Source: Toxoplasma gondii ME49
Lineage: Eukaryota; Apicomplexa; Conoidasida; Eucoccidiorida; Sarcocystidae
Assembly (NCBI RefSeq): GCF_000006565.2
Contig: NC_031476.1
Coordinates: 2,938,458 to 3,002,457, forward strand
DNA: 64,000 bases
Direction of reading: 5' to 3'
The notes beneath the pieces are model-generated. The model searched no databases, was not told the origin of the DNA, and saw only the letters and a list, made by a program, of their open reading frames with translations. How positions within the stretch are numbered: the first letter of the stretch is position 1; each line of letters opens with the position of its first letter. Below, piece after piece: positions 57,790 through 64,000 of this stretch. Both the position numbers and the translations under genes were made by a program.

Positions 57790-60700
57790 ATGGCAGAACC
57801 GTGGCGAGGCGTCTGTCAGCTCAGATCCCGCAGCGAAGCCGCGCAGACTCTCGAGGAAGGAGAGCGAGTCAGGCTAGGGGACGAACTGCATGCCGACTCA
57901 GACAGAAGAAGAGGGGCGGAGGGAGGAGACGCTTCCCCTCGGAGTTCGGGAGAGGAAACAGGAAATAGTTTTGGGAGATCTGGCTCGCTTCATGGCTCCG
58001 ATCGTCATGCCGCTTCCGGTGTCTCTGTCCGTTCGTCTGGCCAGTTCCTGTGCCCAGAAGTGACGGAAGCAGACGTGAGTTCTCCTGGGGGTTTCGCGTC
58101 CTCTTCTTCGCTGCCATCCGTTTTGTTGGCCTCTTCGTCTGAGTCTTCTTCCGCAGTATTTTCTCCTCGAACTTGCTCACCTGCTTCCGTGCTGCTCCCT
58201 CTACCTCAAAATGGTGCCTCTGTTCCTCTGAACAAGAGTCTTCCTTACAAAGGTTTGGCGCAGTCTCCTCCATGCCGCATCACCCTTGCAGCATGCTCCT
58301 CTGCGTCTCTGCTAAAGTCGGAAAGTTCTCTTTCAGCAGAGCTGCCTTGTTCTTCGCATTCGTGTCGTGACACCTCACCTCCGCAGCTGGTCGCGTCTTC
58401 GTCTCTGGCCTCTGTCTCCGGTGTTGCTCGAGGCGAAGGGGAAGAGATAGGACAGCAAGAGGCGCCTCGAAGGCTCTCTTCTTCTGACCCCACCTCGTCT
58501 TCTGCGCCGACGGAGGACCCGCCTCCCGGGCACCAAGCCGAATTCGCAGCTCGCGCAAAAACCGAAGAAAAGTTCGCGTCTCTGGCACACGTTCGGGAAG
58601 TGCAGACGAAGGAAAGAGGAGACCAGCGACTCCCGGGACTGACCGGAGGAGACAGAGATGGAGGCGGAACTGGCACAGCTAGCGACGGGAGAGGAGCCGA
58701 TGGAACCGAGTTGAGAGGGGCTTCCTTTCTTTGGGAGAAGTCGCCTCCACACGCGAGAGATGACTTGCAGACAAACGCGTTCCGAGATCGACAGCGTGCA
58801 TGCGTTGCAACTGGGGAGCACGGGATGAGAGAAGGAGAGAAGCACAAGACAGAGACGGGTGGACTTCGTGAGAAGGTGACCTCCGCGGCGCCGGGCAGCA
58901 AGGAGACATCCCGTGCAGGAAATCCTGAAGACACCGAGCGAGATTCTTGCTCCGAGCAGGCACCGCGAGAGAGCCGACTCCTCACTGCTGAAGAGAAGCT
59001 CGCGGTTCTGCAAAAGCATGTTCAACATCTTTTTGCCCGAGAACCTGGCGCAGCCGTCCGAACTCGGTAAGCTGCATGCGCAGATCGAAATTCGGTTCAC
59101 TTCAGAGTTCCCAGATTATCTTTCGAGGAGAAGCAGACAGCTTGGTGTCGACTCGCGGAGTTTTCGTCTGTTTTCTCCAGGAAATGTCCGAGTGCGAATC
59201 GTGCGACACCGGGTTTCTAAAAGCTGCGCCAAACGAGCGCATTCATCACATCTGGGGAAAAACGGTGTGGCGGGGAAACTGACTCCAGCTGTGTTGCCGC
59301 GCAAAGCTTTTTGGATTTCGAGTGACGAAGCGACCGTCAGGTGCTCCGGAACTAGCTGGGGAGGAGTCGACTGGGAGGCTGCTGCGGCAGATCGTTTAGA
59401 CGGATAAGATGTTTCGATGGAAGAAAGACGGTAAAGGACAGGTTTGAGGCGAAGACGGCACAGCAGCGAGTCCTCCGAAGAGAAGAGGAAACAGCGCGAC
59501 GAAACACCACCAAACGCGAAGAAAACGCCAGACAGGCAAAAGGAAGAGCGAAAAGGGAAGGCCACAGAAAAGACTAGAAGCACCAGAAAGGAATTGGAGG
59601 GAGACAGGGCGCAGGGGAAGAAGCCATAGGAAAGAAGAGACAGAAGCCGGGACGAGACTCAGGGGAAGTGACAAGAGAAGAACGTGAAAACGAGCGGGAA
59701 AATACGTAGAAAAAAGAACAAGAAAACGGACGGTTTCGGCGACTGCTTTGTAGATGGTGTTTCGGCTCTTGTTCGCTAGACTGCAGAGAACACCGGGCAA
59801 GCTGCGCGTTCAAGACAAGTCTCTGCATGAGCTCTTTTTGATTTGTACTTTATCTGGAAGCTGGAAGCGACGGAAGCGCTTGGATACAATTGCAGGTGTT
59901 CAGTGATACTTTTGTTCCTTTCTTTCCCTCCCCCTTTTGCTCCTTTTGTCTCTTTTCCAGGCTTGCGTCGCGCGCAGAAGCTCTGAGAGAGTCGCCTCTG
60001 GATTTGGAGAAACTCCGCAGTCTGTGCGCAGCAGGCATGCCCGATCTTTGCCCAGCCATGCGTGCCATGTACTGGCGAATTCTCCTCGGATATCTCTCGC
60101 CCGATCCTTCTCGTTGGCAAGAAGACATGGAAAAAAAAAGGTAACCCTGCACTAGCAGGTGTCTCCTCACTTTCCCTCTGCACGCAATTATGCATGCATA
60201 AAAGGGGGACTTTTTCGTATTTCAATGGTGTCTCCTGGCCTTGCTTCTACATAGATGTACATTCATATATGCATGCATTGATCAGTGCGCATGTATTCAC
60301 TTTTTATACTGTGTGATACTCCCGCAAAAATGCGTGCTTCATCTGAGGCATCGCACCTTCGAGTTAGCGCTATCCCTTTTTAGTTTTTTTACTATCTTCA
60401 AGATCTTCAAGAACCTCTTGTGAAGCCCGGAAACTCGAAAAAGGCACAATCACACCCTTGCACATTTTTCTGAATTCGCGTTCCTCTGACTTCCTGTCGC
60501 TCCCGCAGCTTCAAACTCGCGGGCTCTGACAATTGCTCGTGCAGAGTTTGTTTCAGCAGCGCATCAGATGCTTTCACCGGCGCTGCATGCACCTTTCTGA
60601 TCCGCGCATGCGGCTCCTGTTTCAGCAGTGCATGCGTATTTTTTCCAGCATAGTATGCTTATTTTTCATCGGCACATGCGTTGATTGTGTATCCACGCCT

Positions 60701-63700
60701 TGCTCCAGGAGCGCTCTTTTTCTGAAATTCCTTCCATTTATTCTTATTAAACGTGGATTCTGCTCTTTCACCCTTTCTCTGACAGAAGCGCCTACCAGAG
60801 TTACAAGGACGACTTCATAAAAGAGCCCGAGCTGGTTCGGCGCCTCAGACAGACGCGTCCTTCATGTTCGAAACAGGAGAGCGAGGTGTCTCTCTTTCCC
60901 TCTTTGGCGCTGCACTCTGTCGCATCAAATTCTTTGTTTTTGGGTCCACTTACTTCGCCTCAGAGAGACCTAACGACACCTGGTGCCTCCACGACGACCC
61001 GTCAGGAGCCTTCGCCTCCCTGTGAAGCCTCTTCCTCTTCTTTTTTCTCCTCTCCTTCGTCTTCTTCTCTCACAGATGTGTCTGCTGTTTTACCATCTCC
61101 TTCTGCCGCAGAGCTGTTGTCTCCTTCCTGTGCCGCTGCGACGCTGCCGCCTGTCTCCTCTCCTTCGCTCTCTGCGTCTCCTGGAAATGTCCGAAATGCG
61201 CAGTCACTGCTCGCGGCGTTGGTAGGCCCACCCTCTGCTGAGAAGGGCCTCCAGGAGAAGCAGACTTTCAGCTTTGATCAGGAGAAAGCCTGCTCTCTCT
61301 TCGGCGATTCAAGCGAAACTCACCCACATCGGTCGCGTCCCGCCTTGACTTCTGCAAAGAAATCTCCACTTTTTGGGGAAGACAGCGATGCATCGGCTCT
61401 GCCGTCAGCCGCGTCATCGATGCTGGTGTCCAGGCCTCCCTCTCTCTTTGCTGAGAAAACATCTTCCAGGCTCGACGCCCCCGGCTCTTCTGTGCCTGGT
61501 TTCCGTCCTTCTGTGCCTCTGTTTCCAGCTCAGAAAGAGCAAGAGGAGACTGCGACAACTGTCTCTTCCTGCACACTTGGGTCGACAGCAGAAGGACATC
61601 AAGGCCCCGCGGTCGCCTCAGCGGCCTCCGGGCGACCGACTGGCTCAGGGCCTCACGGCCGGCAGCTCCTGACGCGTCCGTTGAACCTCGAATCAGTCAG
61701 CGACCATGTACGCTGTTTCGAAGAAATGGCTATCGATTTGTGTAGGGTCCGAAACGGTAGACAGACCATAGAGAGAAGCGAACTTTCATCTCCGTTCTCT
61801 CGTAGGTCTGTCTCGAGTGAGAGGTTGCAACTCTGGTCGACAAAAGATATTTAAAACAGCTGCACGTTCCACTCTGCAAAGCTCCAAAAACGGGTGCACA
61901 TGCAAAGAAAAGGCTCATCCCGCATGCGTGCATGTCGACGGAGCTGTGTGTACGGAATCCGAATGGACAACGTTGAGACCGGCAGGCTTGCTCTCTGCTC
62001 GACATTGTTGTCCTTCGCTCGGGCTCTCTTCTCTGTCTCTCTGAGGAAACCGAAGCAGAGGTTTCGGTGCCTCCAAATGTAAATATCAGGTCCTGTTCTC
62101 CCGCATCCGCTTGTCATTGCTGCATCCGGGAAATCCTTCTTTTTGTCATGCTTTTCGAGTTCGAGAAGCGGCCAGAAAATCCTCAACCAGATGCGTTTAT
62201 GAACCGGACCCGATATGTGTGTCACTTCTTCAATTGTCGCACGCACACATTCGCCACCGCGTCTTTAGTCAAGACCGCGAAGTCTCATGGATACCGTTCT
62301 TTTCCGCATTTTCTTCCCCTCGTTTCTTCAGCGTGACGAGCTCTTTCGGGGTGACGCTCTCGCAATGTCAGACTTCCGCTCGACTTGTGTTTCCTTTCCC
62401 TCCTCACTGTACCCTCGCAAAAGCTCGTGCATGCGCTCACAGCTTTCCACAGAACCTCGCCCTCTCAAGACTTCACGTTTCGCTCCCCTCTCTGACTTTT
62501 AACTTCTTCTCTGCAGCCTCTGAGTCAGAAGACAAGTAGCGAATGGAGAAGCTATTGGGACGACGCTGACATCTTCGATCAAATCAACAAAGACGTTTTT
62601 CGCACGCGGCCAGAGCTGGCGTTCTTCAACTACGATCCTGGCCTCAGTCTCCAACATCAACACGAACGACTGCTGCGGGCGTTACAAACTTCGCCGGGCC
62701 AGGCGGCGCCCCAGGGGTCTCCCAACCTACGATCTTTCGCCCAAGGGACGAGTGAAGAAGAGGTGAGTTATACACAATGTCTTGTTCAAAATAGGAGCTT
62801 TTCTACCAGATACGGTGTGTGTTGTTTATGCGACTGCTTTGTCTGTAATCTACAATTACGACTAGAGTATCTCTCCTTACACTGTCGCAAGTACATTTCT
62901 GGTCTATCTATGGTCGTTAAGAAGAGATACTCTCTCCCTCGATTCTGTGGTCTGCATGCAGAAGCTGCTGTTTGAGAACCTGTTTGCCCCCGAAAATACA
63001 GTTTGTCTCACACCTCATTGTATGTATGCAGTCGTAGACATATTTCGGGCGATTCACTGTGAGGATATTCAGACTTGCTTTCTCTTTCATTCCTCCCTAA
63101 TTTCGGATTTTTCGCGTCCCTGACATGTCGCAGGAGCCGATTCCTCTGTTGGTGGACTACGAGACTCTGATGCTTCAGAAGGTGCCATCGCAGGACCTTA
63201 GCCGCATCAGCGACTCTTCGGTCTCTTCGGGTGCATCTGCGGCGTCTCACGCCTCCAAACCGGGCCGGTTCAGTTTGCGAAGAGCCTTTCTTTCACGAAA
63301 GACCAACGCGTCTTCCGAGTCTTCTCGGTCCTCACCTTCTGTCGCTGCCGTCCGCGCTTCGCTCCTGCCCTCGGACAAAGGTACCTTTTGTAAGTTCTTG
63401 TCGGAACCCTTTACTTGGGTGTATCTACATTTTGCGAAAGCCGTGCGGAGGGTGATCCACGTTACATTCCGGTTCGAAATTATGTAGCGGTCGTAAGGTA
63501 CGCCGCGGATAGCAGTGGGCCAGATAACATCGGGAGTTCTTGTCGTCCTGGACTGTATCATCACCGAACTCTTAAGTGCTCTTTGTGTACATAGGTTCCG
63601 AGGCGGCAAACGGCGTCACAGCCGATGGCTCAGGCGCTGCTCTCCACTCGCGTTTGGACGCCACCGCCGAACCGTCCGGAAGCGAAGTTACGAGGCCGCT

Positions 63701-64000
63701 GGGCTCCACGAAGCCTCCGCTGTCTCTCTCGCCCTGTCGCGGCTGTCCGCCGAATCTGGAGGGTGGAGGATCGGCTTTGGCTTGCCGGTTTTCCAGTGAC
63801 ATCGGGAGGCAGGGCTCTTCGCCCTCGCCAACGTCGCTGTCCACGAAGACGGGGCACAGTCCCTCGTCCTTGGTTCGCTTCTTTGCGTCGGGCCTTGTGT
63901 CTCCTCGGCGGTCGCAGCGCCCCAAGCCCGGCGTCTCGCCAGGACAAGGTCATGCAGGAGCGGCGGAAGACGCGCCTCTGCGCGAGGGCCTTGTTTTCGA
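57790..64000 (+). CDS. TBC-domain (Rab GTPase-activating) protein, 3'-truncated by the window edge
   Basis: Exons: 57790-59066, 59961-60140, 60786 to about 61707, 62517-62762, 62962-63000, 63134-63380 and 63595 to past 64000; phases agree. The start is the first in-frame ATG (AACATGGCAG, a good context). Residues 1-425 are Ser/Glu/Gly-rich and probably disordered, ending in an amphipathic helix (EEKLAVLQKHVQHLFAREP). The TBC domain opens with LEKLRSLCAAGMPD, MRAMYWRILLGYLSPDPSRW and KKRSAYQSYKDDFI. After about 300 low-complexity residues it resumes with WRSYWDDADIFDQINKDVFR, where I816, D819 and R822 form the IxxDxxR arginine-finger motif. A second Ser-rich insertion follows and runs off the window; the glutamine-finger (YxQ) half must lie downstream. 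TBC proteins speed GTP hydrolysis by Rab GTPases in membrane traffic. The opening segments resemble the TBC1D13 type. The 3' end of the third exon (61695 or 61707) and the 13-codon exon 62962-63000 are less certain. Confidence 0.9.
60549..60633. repeat. Duplicated 16-mer with GCATGC palindromes in a TBC-gene intron
   Basis: TGTTTCAGCAG(C/T)GCAT occurs at 60549-60564 and 60618-60633 with one difference. The intron 60141-60785 contains GCATGC near 60191, 60270, 60585, 60605 and 60630. GCATGC/TGCATGC is a known regulatory motif bound by AP2-type factors in apicomplexans. Confidence 0.5.

Overview
This window looks like nuclear DNA of a coccidian apicomplexan: Toxoplasma gondii or a close tissue-cyst relative (Hammondia, Neospora). 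The evidence is the gene style: many GT-AG introns of 0.3-1.5 kb, pyrimidine-rich acceptors, long Ser/Pro/Ala-rich insertions, and single-exon genes next to intron-rich ones. A rhoptry-kinase-like pseudokinase, scattered GCATGC palindromes, AGAGACG elements and intronic (TA)n and TCTA/TCTG microsatellites fit the same picture. No bacterial, viral, transposon, CRISPR, rRNA or tRNA feature was found. All exon models below were built by eye from splice sites and phase continuity.

Layout, left to right. (1) 120-5767, plus: the 3' part of eIF2B epsilon, the catalytic subunit of the eIF2 guanine-nucleotide exchange factor; its 5' end lies left of the window. (2) 8651-12751, minus: an intronless, very low-complexity protein of 1366 aa with a coiled coil and a basic tail, function unknown. 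(3) 16505-17545, minus: an intronless 346-aa secreted pseudokinase of rhoptry-kinase type. (4) 23461-35883, plus: a gene of many small exons encoding a coiled-coil protein of unknown function; most of its long introns carry microsatellites. (5) 39452-46961, plus: a protein with a hydrophobic leader, a Ser-rich stretch, a divergent FKBP domain and a C-terminal CS (p23/NudC-like) domain. (6) 50415-53511, minus: an 848-aa protein with an RRM followed by a C-terminal C3HC4 RING. (7) 57790 to beyond 64000, plus: a TBC-domain (Rab GAP) protein whose catalytic domain is interrupted by long disordered insertions; its 3' end lies right of the window.

The genes do not form a pathway. Genes 2 and 3 are in tandem on the minus strand, 4 and 5 in tandem on the plus strand, 5 and 6 converge, and 6 and 7 diverge from a shared 4.3-kb interval. 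Between genes there are 2.9-5.9-kb stretches in which I could support only microsatellites, a degenerate minisatellite, short dispersed repeats, candidate promoter motifs and one possible coding remnant at 47.6-48.0 kb.

The most notable items are the FKBP-CS fusion, the RRM-then-RING protein (reverse of the NOT4 order), the small doubly degenerate rhoptry pseudokinase, the TBC domain split by insertions, and the change of the eIF2B epsilon NF motif to SF.
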